Positions 1 through 6,314 of a stretch of DNA of 7,450 bases are shown here, one piece after another. The position numbers and the translations under genes were made by a program. Numbering within the stretch: the stretch's first letter is position 1; every line of letters starts with the position of its first letter. The DNA is from Gammaproteobacteria bacterium (lineage in GTDB: Bacteria > Pseudomonadota > Gammaproteobacteria > Chromatiales > Sedimenticolaceae), in contig JAGRHB010000090.1 in assembly GCA_020445245.1 (NCBI GenBank), positions 1 to 7,450 of the forward strand. Reading direction: 5' to 3'. The notes under the pieces are model-generated. The model had not been told where the DNA came from. It did no database searches and saw nothing but the letters and a program-made list of their open reading frames with translations.

Positions 1-51
1 GCCGTGATCGACAAACAGGATATCGAGCGCGAAGTACTGGCGTTTATCTGA
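1..51 (+). CDS. 3' end of an unidentified plus-strand gene (partial)
   Basis: The first 16 codons read as an open frame ending in TGA at 49-51, giving the C-terminal tail AVIDKQDIEREVLAFI. The tail is charged and probably helical, and its codon use (GC-rich third positions) resembles that of the other genes. It is too short to assign a family. The gene would converge on the epimerase gene, with only 52 bases between the two stop codons. That this frame is coding is an inference from its position and the absence of any competing gene in these bases. Confidence 0.4.
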   Translation, partial: AVIDKQDIEREVLAFI

Positions 52-64
52 CGCGGCCATCTGA

Positions 65-93
65 TGCCTTTAGGGGCAGGGATGGCCCCGGCA
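65..93. terminator. Imperfect hairpin between convergent genes, possible bidirectional terminator
   Basis: A stem of GGGGC (73-77) with GCCCC (85-89) and a 7-base loop is extended by an outer TGCC (65-68) paired with GGCA (90-93), leaving TTTA bulged on one side. It sits in the 52-base gap between the stop of the partial gene (51) and the stop of the epimerase gene (104), where a shared terminator is expected. There is no clean T-run on either side (GTGATTGTTT on the plus side), so intrinsic termination is a weak inference. Confidence 0.3.
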
Positions 94-103
94 AGTGATT
101 GTT

Positions 104-1111
104 TCAGGCCTTGTAGTAGTCGCGATACCAGGCCACAAAATTCGCCACGCCTTCTTCGACCGAGGTGGCGGGCTTGTAGTCGAGATCGTTCACCAGGTCA
201 TCCACGTTGGCATAGGTATCCGGCACGTCGCCCGGCTGCAGTGGCAACAGGTCTTTCTCGGCCGTCTTTCCCAGGCATTTTTCGAGGGTCTCGATGTAGT
301 ACATCAGTTCGACCGGATTGTTGTTGCCGATGTTGTACAGGCGGTAGGGGGCACGGCTGGTCGCCGAGTCGGGTACGTCGCTGTTCCAATTCGGATTGGG
401 CCGGGCCGGCTGATCGAGCACGCGAATAACGCCCTCGACGATATCGTTGATATAGGTGAAATCGCGGCGGTGTTTGCCGTAGTTGAATACCGGGATGGGT
501 TCATCGGCGAGGATCGCCTTGGTGAACTTGAACAGTGCCATGTCTGGCCGGCCCCAGGGACCGTACACGGTGAAAAACCGCAGCCCGGTGGTCGGAATGT
601 TGTAGAGATGGCTGTAGGTATGTGCCATCAGCTCGTTGGCCTTCTTGGTGGCGGCATACAGGCTGACCGGATGGTCGACATTGTCATGCACCGAGAAGGG
701 CATGTTGGTGTTCGAGCCGTATACCGAACTCGACGACGCATACACGAGGTGTTCGACGCCGTGGTTGCGGCAGCCCTGCAGGATGTTCCCGAAACCGACC
801 AGGTTGCTGTCGACATAGGCGTCCGGGTTTTCAATCGAATACCGCACGCCGGCCTGTGCCGCGAGGTTGATTACACGTTGCGGCTGGTAGCGCGCAAAGG
901 TCTCGGTCATTGCTGCACGATCCTCGATGCGCGCACGCACGTCGGTGTAGCTGGCGTGGTCACGGGTGCGGGCGAGGCGTGCCTCTTTCAGCGTGACGTC
1001 ATAGTAAGGGTCGAGGCAGTCCACACCGATGACTTCGTCGCCGCGCTCGAGCAGGCGCAACGACAGTGCGGAGCCGATGAAGCCAGCGCTCCCGGTGATC
1101 AATACGCGCAT
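104..1111 (-). CDS. NAD-dependent sugar-nucleotide epimerase, UDP-glucuronate 4-epimerase type (CapI/LspL-like)
   Basis: A 335-residue extended short-chain dehydrogenase, the usual length for the family. Visible landmarks are the Rossmann NAD-binding GSAGFIG at residues 7-13, the [11 protein letters not shown] segment at 82-92, a serine cluster SSSSVYG at 126-132, the catalytic YxxxK pair Tyr152/Lys156 in [10 protein letters not shown], and the substrate-side stretch [16 protein letters not shown] at 177-192 followed by [13 protein letters not shown] at 215-227. The [11 protein letters not shown] signature is typical of the bacterial CapI/LspL and plant GAE group, which interconverts UDP-glucuronate and UDP-galacturonate in the cytoplasm for capsule, LPS or EPS synthesis; exact substrate is inferred. 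The ATG start is supported by AGGA (plus-strand 1120-1123) eight bases upstream and by the Rossmann fold beginning at residue 2. It lies downstream of the dehydrogenase gene on the same strand, 143 bases away, so the two may be co-transcribed. The alternative is another UDP-hexose 4-epimerase of the same superfamily. Confidence 0.9.
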   Translation of the reverse strand: MRVLITGSAGFIGSALSLRLLERGDEVIGVDCLDPYYDVTLKEARLARTRDHASYTDVRARIEDRAAMTETFARYQPQRVINLAAQAGVRYSIENPDAYVDSNLVGFGNILQGCRNHGVEHLVYASSSSVYGSNTNMPFSVHDNVDHPVSLYAATKKANELMAHTYSHLYNIPTTGLRFFTVYGPWGRPDMALFKFTKAILADEPIPVFNYGKHRRDFTYINDIVEGVIRVLDQPARPNPNWNSDVPDSATSRAPYRLYNIGNNNPVELMYYIETLEKCLGKTAEKDLLPLQPGDVPDTYANVDDLVNDLDYKPATSVEEGVANFVAWYRDYYKA

Positions 1112-1254
1112 GAGATTTTTCCTGTATCTGCTTAACGTGAATCTCGCGAAGCGAGTCTGCGTCCCTCGCCCCCTCTGGGAGGGCGTAAGGGGAGAGGGTA
1201 AAGGCCATGGCCGGCAGCTGTTTCACGACTTGGGGCGGCTGACAGCCACGGTCA
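1112..1254. other. Intergenic gap between dehydrogenase and epimerase genes
   Basis: This 143-base gap contains the epimerase ribosome-binding site (AGGA, plus-strand 1120-1123), a small hairpin, a nested GC-rich inverted repeat (annotated separately) and a 10-base palindrome GGCCATGGCC at 1203-1212. No gene is supported; short frames crossing it run into the neighbouring genes out of frame. The gap is long for two genes in one operon, so a processing site, attenuator or second promoter is possible, but I see no convincing -35/-10 pair. Confidence 0.6.
1143..1198. repeat. REP-like nested inverted repeat
   Basis: Two structures lie side by side. The first is CTCGC (1143-1147), loop GAA, GCGAG (1151-1155). 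The second is nested: an outer arm CCCTCGCC (1163-1170) pairs with GGAGAGGG (1191-1198) with one mismatch, enclosing a perfect inner hairpin CCCTC (1171-1175), loop TGG, GAGGG (1179-1183). The C-run / GTAAGGGGAGAGGG style resembles the dispersed intergenic palindromes common in many proteobacterial genomes. That it recurs elsewhere in the genome is inference from that resemblance. It lies between two co-directional minus-strand genes, where such an element could stabilise or partly terminate the dehydrogenase transcript. Confidence 0.55.
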
Positions 1255-2526
1255 CTAGAGTCGTCCGTCCGTCGCCGCCGCCGGGAACAGGTATTTCACA
1301 TCGAACAACACTGAGTCGGGTGTCCCCAGCTTACGGATGTTCTCCAGCCCGAGTTCCGCGAACTGGCGGTGGGCAACGGCAAGAACCACGGCCTGGTAAA
1401 TCCCGTCCTGTGGGCCGGCAATCGGGGTGATGCCGTATTCATGCTCGGCCTCGGACACGCTGACCCAGGGGTCCCAGACATCCACCTGCATACCGTAGCT
1501 CTTGAGTTCGTCGATGATGTCGGTGACGCGGGTATTTCGCAGGTCCGGGCAGTTTTCCTTGAACGTGAGGCCCATGATGAGCACGCGTCCGCCGTTGACC
1601 TTGAGACCGCGCTTGAGCATCAGTTTGACCACGCTGCCGGCAACGTGTGATCCCATGCCGTCGTTGATCCGCCGCCCGGCAAGGATCATCGCCGGGTGGT
1701 AACCGATCGCCTGTGCCTTGTGGGTCAGGTAGTAGGGATCCACGCCGATGCAGTGTCCGCCGACCAGGCCAGGGCGGAACGGCAGGAAGTTCCACTTGGT
1801 GCCCGCGGCCTTGAGCACCTCCTCGGTATCGATGTTCATCTTGCCGAAGATCAGCGAAAGTTCGTTGACCAGCGCGATGTTGACGTCGCGCTGCGTGTTC
1901 TCGATGACCTTCGCCGCCTCCGCCACCTTGATGCTGCTGGCCTTGTGGGTCCCGGCGACAATGATGCTGGCGTATAATGCGTCGACGAAATCCGCGATCT
2001 CGGGTGTCGATCCGGAGGTGACCTTTTTGATCGTGGTGACCCGGTGCTCTTTGTCGCCCGGGTTGATACGTTCGGGGCTGTATCCTGCGAAGAAATCCTT
2101 GTTGAACACCAGTCCCGACGCGTTTTCGATCACCGGGATGCAGTCTTCCTCCGTGGCACCGGGATACACGGTGGACTCGTAGATGACCACGTCACCTTTG
2201 CCGATCACCTGGCCGACCGCACGGCTGGCCGAGATCAGTGGGCGAAGGTCCGGGCTCTTGTACTCATCGATCGGTGTCGGCACGGTGACGATAAACACGT
2301 TGCAGTCGCGCAGATCGTCCAGTTGTTCGGTAAATGCCATGGATACGGCAGCGAGTTCTTCGGGCTCCACCTCTAAAGAACTGTCCTTGCCCTGCCGCAA
2401 TTCTTTAATGCGCGGGGCGCTGATATCGTAGCCAACCACGGGAAACTTCTTGGCGAACTCGACCGCGAGAGGCAGGCCGACATAGCCAAGGCCGATCACT
2501 GCGATCTTTGCGTCTTTGATGTCCAT
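1255..2526 (-). CDS. tviB: Nucleotide-sugar 6-dehydrogenase, TviB/WbpO family (UDP-GlcNAc/UDP-GalNAc dehydrogenase)
   Basis: A 423-residue member of the UDP-glucose/GDP-mannose dehydrogenase superfamily. The N-terminal NAD-binding domain starts with [11 protein letters not shown] (GLGYVG at 12-17). The central dimerisation domain carries [13 protein letters not shown] (202-214, with Lys206 and Asn210). The catalytic cysteine is Cys259 in [14 protein letters not shown], and the C-terminal UDP-binding domain includes [14 protein letters not shown] (319-332). [17 protein letters not shown] (146-162) and the [10 protein letters not shown] segment are characteristic of the TviB/WbpO branch, which oxidises UDP-GlcNAc or UDP-GalNAc in two NAD-dependent steps to the uronic acid for Vi-like, O-antigen or EPS synthesis. 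I chose the ATG whose codon ends at 2526 because the Rossmann fold begins right after it and GGAAGG (plus-strand 2537-2542) lies ten bases upstream. A longer frame reaching 2601 adds 25 residues unlike the family. It is divergent from the sugar transferase and upstream of the epimerase. UDP-glucose as substrate is less likely but not excluded. Confidence 0.92.
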   Translation of the reverse strand: MDIKDAKIAVIGLGYVGLPLAVEFAKKFPVVGYDISAPRIKELRQGKDSSLEVEPEELAAVSMAFTEQLDDLRDCNVFIVTVPTPIDEYKSPDLRPLISASRAVGQVIGKGDVVIYESTVYPGATEEDCIPVIENASGLVFNKDFFAGYSPERINPGDKEHRVTTIKKVTSGSTPEIADFVDALYASIIVAGTHKASSIKVAEAAKVIENTQRDVNIALVNELSLIFGKMNIDTEEVLKAAGTKWNFLPFRPGLVGGHCIGVDPYYLTHKAQAIGYHPAMILAGRRINDGMGSHVAGSVVKLMLKRGLKVNGGRVLIMGLTFKENCPDLRNTRVTDIIDELKSYGMQVDVWDPWVSVSEAEHEYGITPIAGPQDGIYQAVVLAVAHRQFAELGLENIRKLGTPDSVLFDVKYLFPAAATDGRL

Positions 2527-2723
2527 GGGGAGAAAACCTTCCGATTTTGAAATGGTCGCGGGACGACCCGCGGCGCGTGGATGATACCCCGGGTGTGTCA
2601 CGCAGGCGAGACAGTCCCGGCAATAGAGTGATCCTGTATGAATTTTCCGATTATTGGATTGATTGCGTCACAATGGTTTGTCAGGCTCGGCGTGCGCGTC
2701 GCGAGACAGGGATTCTTCAATTC
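2527..2723. promoter_or_regulatory. Divergent regulatory region between tviB and the sugar transferase
   Basis: This 197-base region should hold the promoters for both the minus-strand nucleotide-sugar genes and the plus-strand sugar transferase/prsK/prsR genes. Visible are the tviB ribosome-binding site (GGAAGG, plus 2537-2542), a perfect GC hairpin (2557-2572), an AT-rich stretch at 2636-2675 that is the most plausible promoter core, and a 9-base direct repeat GCGAGACAG at 2606-2614 and 2701-2709. On the minus strand CTGACA (2679-2684) resembles a -35 box, but no -10 lies at suitable spacing. I found no GG-N10-GC sigma-54 core here by eye. The sugar transferase frame remains open across part of the region (TTG at 2547), but family alignment argues this is not translated. 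Confidence 0.5.
2557..2572 (-). promoter_or_regulatory. Perfect GC hairpin in the tviB leader
   Basis: CGCGGG (2557-2562) pairs exactly with CCCGCG (2567-2572) around the four-base loop ACGA. In the tviB transcript it would lie 14 bases upstream of the ribosome-binding site GGAAGG, so it could affect mRNA stability or translation, or be an operator. No T-run follows on the minus strand beyond CATTTCAAAATC, so it is not a clear terminator. Function is inferred from position only. Confidence 0.4.
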
Positions 2724-4115
2724 ATGATGTTCAGGCTTTTCGGCCATTACGTATCAAAACTTTACCTGCTTCTCGGGGTGGTGGAGTTTTTGGTGATGTT
2801 CTATTCGTTGCTGGCGGGTTTCTACGTCCGTTACTCGCAGGGCAACCTGTCGCTGGTGGATGCGCCCGAGACCCTGTCGTACACCGCGATGGCCTATGCC
2901 ATGGCGATGACGATCTCGATGATCTCGGTCGGGCTCTACCAGCGTGGCCTGCCATTCAGCGCCGGTCTTCTGGTGCGGGTCGGGTTGAGTTTCCTGATTG
3001 CCAGCGTGGCGATGAGCGTGGTGTTTTACACCTTCCCGGACCTGGTGGTGGGGCGCGGCGTCATGACCTACGCGATGCTGTTCACGTTCGCTGGTGTGCT
3101 GGGCCTGCGCAGCCTGTTTTTCCGCTTGACGAACAGCGATTTGCAGGCAACCAAGGTGCTGGTCCTTGGTACCGGCCGGCAGGCCAGGATGATCGCGGAT
3201 CTGGAGCCGCGTCAGCCGGGATTCCGGGTGGTCGGGTACGTGCATGTGAACGAGTCGGAGACCAGCATCGCCCGCGAACGCTGGCTGAACCACGATCGTA
3301 CCCTGATGGACATGGTCCTCGAATTCGAGGTGGACGAGATCGTGGTGGCGCCCGATGACCGCCGTCTGCGTCTCCCGGTCGACCAGATACTCGACTGCAA
3401 AATGTCCGGCACCATGGTCCTCGATCTCTTGAGTTTCTTCGAGAAGGAGACGTCCAGGATCAAGCTCGACGTGCTGCATCCAAGCTGGATCTTCTTTTCT
3501 GACGGCTTCCGCCTCAGCGGCGTCGCTCAGTACTCCAAACGTGCCCTCGATCTGGCTGCCGGCCTACTGATCTTCCTGGTTGCCTGGCCTTTCATGTTGC
3601 TGGTGGCAGCGGCGATCATGCTGGAGAGCGGGGGCAAGGGGCCGGTGTTGTTCCATCAGGTGCGCGTCGGACTGAACGGACGGCAATTCCGGGTGCACAA
3701 GTTCCGCAGCATGCGCACGGACGCGGAGGCGGATGGCGTGGCGCGCTGGGCGTCCAAGAACGATAGCCGGATCACCCGCGTCGGCGCGATCATACGCAAA
3801 ACGCGCCTCGATGAATTGCCCCAGGTGTTCAATGTGCTGCGGGGTGAGATGAGCCTGGTGGGCCCGCGGCCGGAACGCCCGGAGTTCGTCGAGCAACTGG
3901 AAAAGGAGATCCCGTTCTATGCCGAACGGCACCGGGTGAAGCCCGGGCTGACCGGATGGGCACAGTTGTCGTACCCCTACGGTGCAACGACCGATGATGC
4001 ACGTAACAAGCTCGAATTCGATCTCTACTACGTGAAGAATGCGAGCGCGTTCCTGGACCTGATCATCCTGCTGGAGACGGTCGAGGTCGTGCTGTGGGGA
4101 AAAGGTGCGCACTGA
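2724..4115 (+). CDS. Initiating sugar transferase, polyprenyl glycosylphosphotransferase, PEP-CTERM/EpsB_2-type
   Basis: A 463-residue inner-membrane enzyme expected to move a sugar phosphate from a UDP-sugar to undecaprenyl phosphate, the first step of EPS repeat-unit assembly. Residues 1-135 contain about four hydrophobic membrane segments (near 13-35, 52-72, 82-102, 112-131). A CoA-binding-like Rossmann domain follows with VLVLGTGRQAR (145-155) and GFRVVGYV. The C-terminal bacterial sugar transferase domain begins near YSKRALDLAAG (270-280), with a membrane helix to about 297. Its motifs are HKFRSM (325-330), the catalytic Asp-Glu of RLDELPQ (361-367), SLVGPRPERPEF (377-388) and KPGLTGWAQ (406-414). 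Length and the MFRLFGHYV opening match the PEP-CTERM-associated subfamily. The start is one of two adjacent ATGs (2724 or 2727), with AGGGA at 2708-2712 upstream; an in-frame ATG at 2673 and TTG at 2547 would add residues unlike the family. The two genes downstream, prsK and prsR, support the assignment. The sugar transferred cannot be read from the sequence. Confidence 0.93.
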   Translation: MMFRLFGHYVSKLYLLLGVVEFLVMFYSLLAGFYVRYSQGNLSLVDAPETLSYTAMAYAMAMTISMISVGLYQRGLPFSAGLLVRVGLSFLIASVAMSVVFYTFPDLVVGRGVMTYAMLFTFAGVLGLRSLFFRLTNSDLQATKVLVLGTGRQARMIADLEPRQPGFRVVGYVHVNESETSIARERWLNHDRTLMDMVLEFEVDEIVVAPDDRRLRLPVDQILDCKMSGTMVLDLLSFFEKETSRIKLDVLHPSWIFFSDGFRLSGVAQYSKRALDLAAGLLIFLVAWPFMLLVAAAIMLESGGKGPVLFHQVRVGLNGRQFRVHKFRSMRTDAEADGVARWASKNDSRITRVGAIIRKTRLDELPQVFNVLRGEMSLVGPRPERPEFVEQLEKEIPFYAERHRVKPGLTGWAQLSYPYGATTDDARNKLEFDLYYVKNASAFLDLIILLETVEVVLWGKGAH

Positions 4116-4196
4116 AGGACCCGGAAAGACCGGTTCGGCGGTCGATCCGCGGTCGGATGCGCACGGTCGGCCGGTGACCGAGACAGCGGTGTCGTC
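4116..4196. other. Intergenic gap before prsK with repeated CGGTCG
   Basis: This 81-base gap between the sugar transferase stop and the prsK GTG holds three direct copies of CGGTCG (4139-4144, 4150-4155, 4164-4169) flanked by GACCG at 4128-4132 and 4176-4180. The GACCG/CGGTC pairs can form two short hairpins (4128-4143 and 4164-4180). No T-run follows them and no promoter is evident. The prsK frame is open back to the sugar transferase stop, without any ATG, GTG or TTG in these 27 codons. Confidence 0.5.
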
Positions 4197-6275
4197 GTGA
4201 GTTCCTTGCCATTGTATGGCTATGGCCTGGCCTGTATCGCCTACACGATCCTGTTTCTGCTGCTGCTGACCGGCTGGCGGGCCCGGTTCCAGGGTTCGCA
4301 GCTGTTGATGGCGGTAGGCGCCTCCGCGCTGTGGAGCCTGGCGGCCGCCGCACAGGCAGGGTACGGCGTGCCGGGTCTGGAGATCGTGTGGGCAACCGAA
4401 GTGGTGCGCAACCTGCTCTGGTTGTTCTTTGTGTTGCACCTGCTCAAACCCTTTGCCGAAGGCAACCCGCTGTACATGCGGATGCTCGGCTACGTGCGTC
4501 TCGGTTGCCTGCTGCTCGGATTCTTCATGCTGGTGACGCTGGTTGACATCCCGCAGCTCAAAAGCCTGCTCCACGATAGCGCACTGAAACGTGATTTTTC
4601 ACTGATTGGTCAGCTGCTGTACGCGGTGCTGGGGATGGCGCTGGTCGAACAGCTGTTCCGCAATACGCCGGTGGATCAGCGCTGGGGCATCAAGCACCTG
4701 TGCTTTGGGCTGGGTGCCCTGTTCGTCTTCGATTTTTACCTGTACACGGACGCTGTGTTGTTTCATCGCCTGGACGAGGCGATCTGGTCGGCCCGTGGTT
4801 TCGTCAGCACGATGGCAATCCCGTTGATTGGGATAACTGCAGCGCGCAACCCGGACTGGAGCCTGCCGGTGTTTCTGTCGCGCCGCATGGTGTTGCATTC
4901 GACGACGCTGTTCAGCGCTGGCCTGTACATGCTGCTGATGGCCCTGGTGGGTTACTACATCAAGCTCTACGGTGGCGAGTGGGGCGGCGTGCTGCAGATC
5001 GCGTTTCTGTTCGGTGCCGTCGTGGTGCTGGTTGCATTGTTGTTTTCCGGACAGTTTCGCGCCCGCACCAAGGTCTTTTTCAACAAACATTTCTTCAGCT
5101 ACCGTTACGACTACCGCGAGGAGTGGCTTCGGGTCATTGGCCTGCTCGCCGGGAAGCAGGGTGACCTGCCACTGAACGAGCGTGTCATCTGGGCGCTCGC
5201 TGAGATCGTCGAGAGTTCAGGAGGAATGCTGTGGACGCGGTCGGAGAAGGGCGCGTTCCGCTTCCGTGCACGCTTCAACTCACAGCACGCGGTTGAACCG
5301 TTGATCGAGGCAAGCGAGCCGATGCTGCCGTTCATGGAAAGCCAGCGCTGGGTCATCGATCTCAACGAATTCCGCCATGCGCCGGACGTCTACGGCGACC
5401 TCGCGGTGCCGGCCTGGCTGGTAGACAACGCGGATGCCTGGCTGATCGTGCCGCTGGTTCACGACGAGCATCTGCTCGGCGTCGTGATGCTGCTGCAGCC
5501 ACGTGCCCCCCAGTCGATCAACTGGGAGAACCTCGACCTGCTCAAGACAGTCGGGATGCAGGCCGCCAGCTACCTGGCACTCAACCAGGCAGCGGAAGCG
5601 CTTGCCGAGGCGCGGCAGTTCGAGGGTTTCAACCGGCTGTCTGCGTTCGTGATGCACGATCTCAAGAACCTGATCGCACAGCTGTCGCTGGTGGCCAAGA
5701 ACGCTTCCAGGCACAAGAACAACCCGGAGTTCATCGACGACGCGATCAGTACGATCGAAAACGCCGTGCTCAAAATGAACCGGCTGATGGCGCAGCTCAA
5801 GAGTGCGGACATTACGGGCGAGAACAGGCCGGTCGACCTCGTCAGTGAATTGCGTGACGTGGTCACCGCGAAGTCAGCCGGCAGGCCGTCCCCCGCACTC
5901 GCCACCGAGGTTGCGTCGGCATTCGTACTCGCCGAACCGGACCGGCTGTCGTCGGTGCTCGGGCATGTGGTGCAGAATGCCCAGGACGCGACGCCGCCAG
6001 AGGGCCGTATCGACGTTGGGCTGCGGGTATCCGGTGACCAAGTTATAGTGGACATCCGAGACACCGGCAGCGGCATGGATGCTGAATTCATCAAGACACG
6101 GCTGTTTCGGCCGTTTGATTCCACCAAGGGTCTGACCGGCATGGGCATAGGTGCCTACGAGTGCCGTGAGGTGATCTCTGCGCTCGGTGGCCAAGTAGTG
6201 GTCGAGAGCTCGCCTGGGCGCGGTACCCTGTTTCGTATCATGTTGCCTCTGGCGGACAGTCCGTTGCCGAGTTGA
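4197..6275 (+). CDS. prsK: PEP-CTERM system membrane histidine kinase PrsK
   Basis: A 692-residue sensor kinase. Residues 1-285 are largely hydrophobic, with about eight or nine membrane segments (first near 8-26, last near 266-284). The linker FNKHFFSYRYDYREEW (295-310), which I recognise as typical of the family, leads into a GAF-like domain at about 315-465. The kinase core has the phospho-acceptor His487 in FVMHDLKN, an N box with Asn594 in HVVQNAQDATP, a G1 box DIRDTGSGM (619-627), an F box LFRPF (636-640) and a G2 box GLTGMGIGAYE (645-655). All residues needed for ATP binding and autophosphorylation appear present. It should phosphorylate the PrsR encoded 39 bases downstream. The family occurs in XrtA/EpsH exosortase genomes, where PrsK/PrsR are linked to control of PEP-CTERM and EPS genes. 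The GTG at 4197 is chosen because there is no other start codon between it and the preceding in-frame stop and the first membrane segment starts soon after; it lacks an obvious Shine-Dalgarno sequence. The signal sensed is unknown. Confidence 0.92.
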   Translation: MSSLPLYGYGLACIAYTILFLLLLTGWRARFQGSQLLMAVGASALWSLAAAAQAGYGVPGLEIVWATEVVRNLLWLFFVLHLLKPFAEGNPLYMRMLGYVRLGCLLLGFFMLVTLVDIPQLKSLLHDSALKRDFSLIGQLLYAVLGMALVEQLFRNTPVDQRWGIKHLCFGLGALFVFDFYLYTDAVLFHRLDEAIWSARGFVSTMAIPLIGITAARNPDWSLPVFLSRRMVLHSTTLFSAGLYMLLMALVGYYIKLYGGEWGGVLQIAFLFGAVVVLVALLFSGQFRARTKVFFNKHFFSYRYDYREEWLRVIGLLAGKQGDLPLNERVIWALAEIVESSGGMLWTRSEKGAFRFRARFNSQHAVEPLIEASEPMLPFMESQRWVIDLNEFRHAPDVYGDLAVPAWLVDNADAWLIVPLVHDEHLLGVVMLLQPRAPQSINWENLDLLKTVGMQAASYLALNQAAEALAEARQFEGFNRLSAFVMHDLKNLIAQLSLVAKNASRHKNNPEFIDDAISTIENAVLKMNRLMAQLKSADITGENRPVDLVSELRDVVTAKSAGRPSPALATEVASAFVLAEPDRLSSVLGHVVQNAQDATPPEGRIDVGLRVSGDQVIVDIRDTGSGMDAEFIKTRLFRPFDSTKGLTGMGIGAYECREVISALGGQVVVESSPGRGTLFRIMLPLADSPLPS

Positions 6276-6297
6276 AGCGGTGGATCGTTTGCACGGG

Positions 6298-6303
6298 GAA
6301 GGA
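6298..6303 (+). promoter_or_regulatory. Ribosome-binding site supporting the GTG start of prsR
   Basis: GAAGGA lies 11 bases before the GTG at 6315. An earlier GTG at 6307 is followed at once by an in-frame TAG (GTG AAT TAG), so 6315 is the usable start. Confidence 0.65.
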
Positions 6304-6314
6304 TCGGTGAATTA

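Noticed and set aside
95..1135. Long plus-strand open frame (346 codons) antisense to the epimerase
   Set aside because: It mirrors the epimerase codon structure in GC-rich DNA. The epimerase strand encodes complete NAD-binding and catalytic motifs, while this frame shows no recognisable domain.
999..1226. 75-codon minus-strand frame spanning the REP-like element and the start of the epimerase
   Set aside because: It overlaps the epimerase in another frame, and its peptide is just the translation of the palindromic element.
2527..2601. 25-residue N-terminal extension of the dehydrogenase
   Set aside because: The added residues are not family-like, and a good ribosome-binding site lies directly before the ATG whose codon ends at 2526.
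2656..2666. Possible sigma-54 core in TTGGATTGATTGC
   Set aside because: Only 7 bases separate GG and GC, where 10 are required.
2654..2682. Possible sigma-70 promoter with TTGGAT as -35
   Set aside because: At 17-18 base spacing the -10 would be TTTGTC or TTGTCA, too poor a match to call.
2754..3479. Minus-strand open frame of 241 codons inside the sugar transferase
   Set aside because: Composition is dominated by His/Gln/Arg with no domain, and the opposite strand encodes membrane helices and a Rossmann domain of the transferase.
3564..4574. Minus-strand open frame of 336 codons across the transferase/prsK junction
   Set aside because: It is rich in Gln/His/Arg, typical of the complement of GC-rich coding DNA, and overlaps two well-supported genes.
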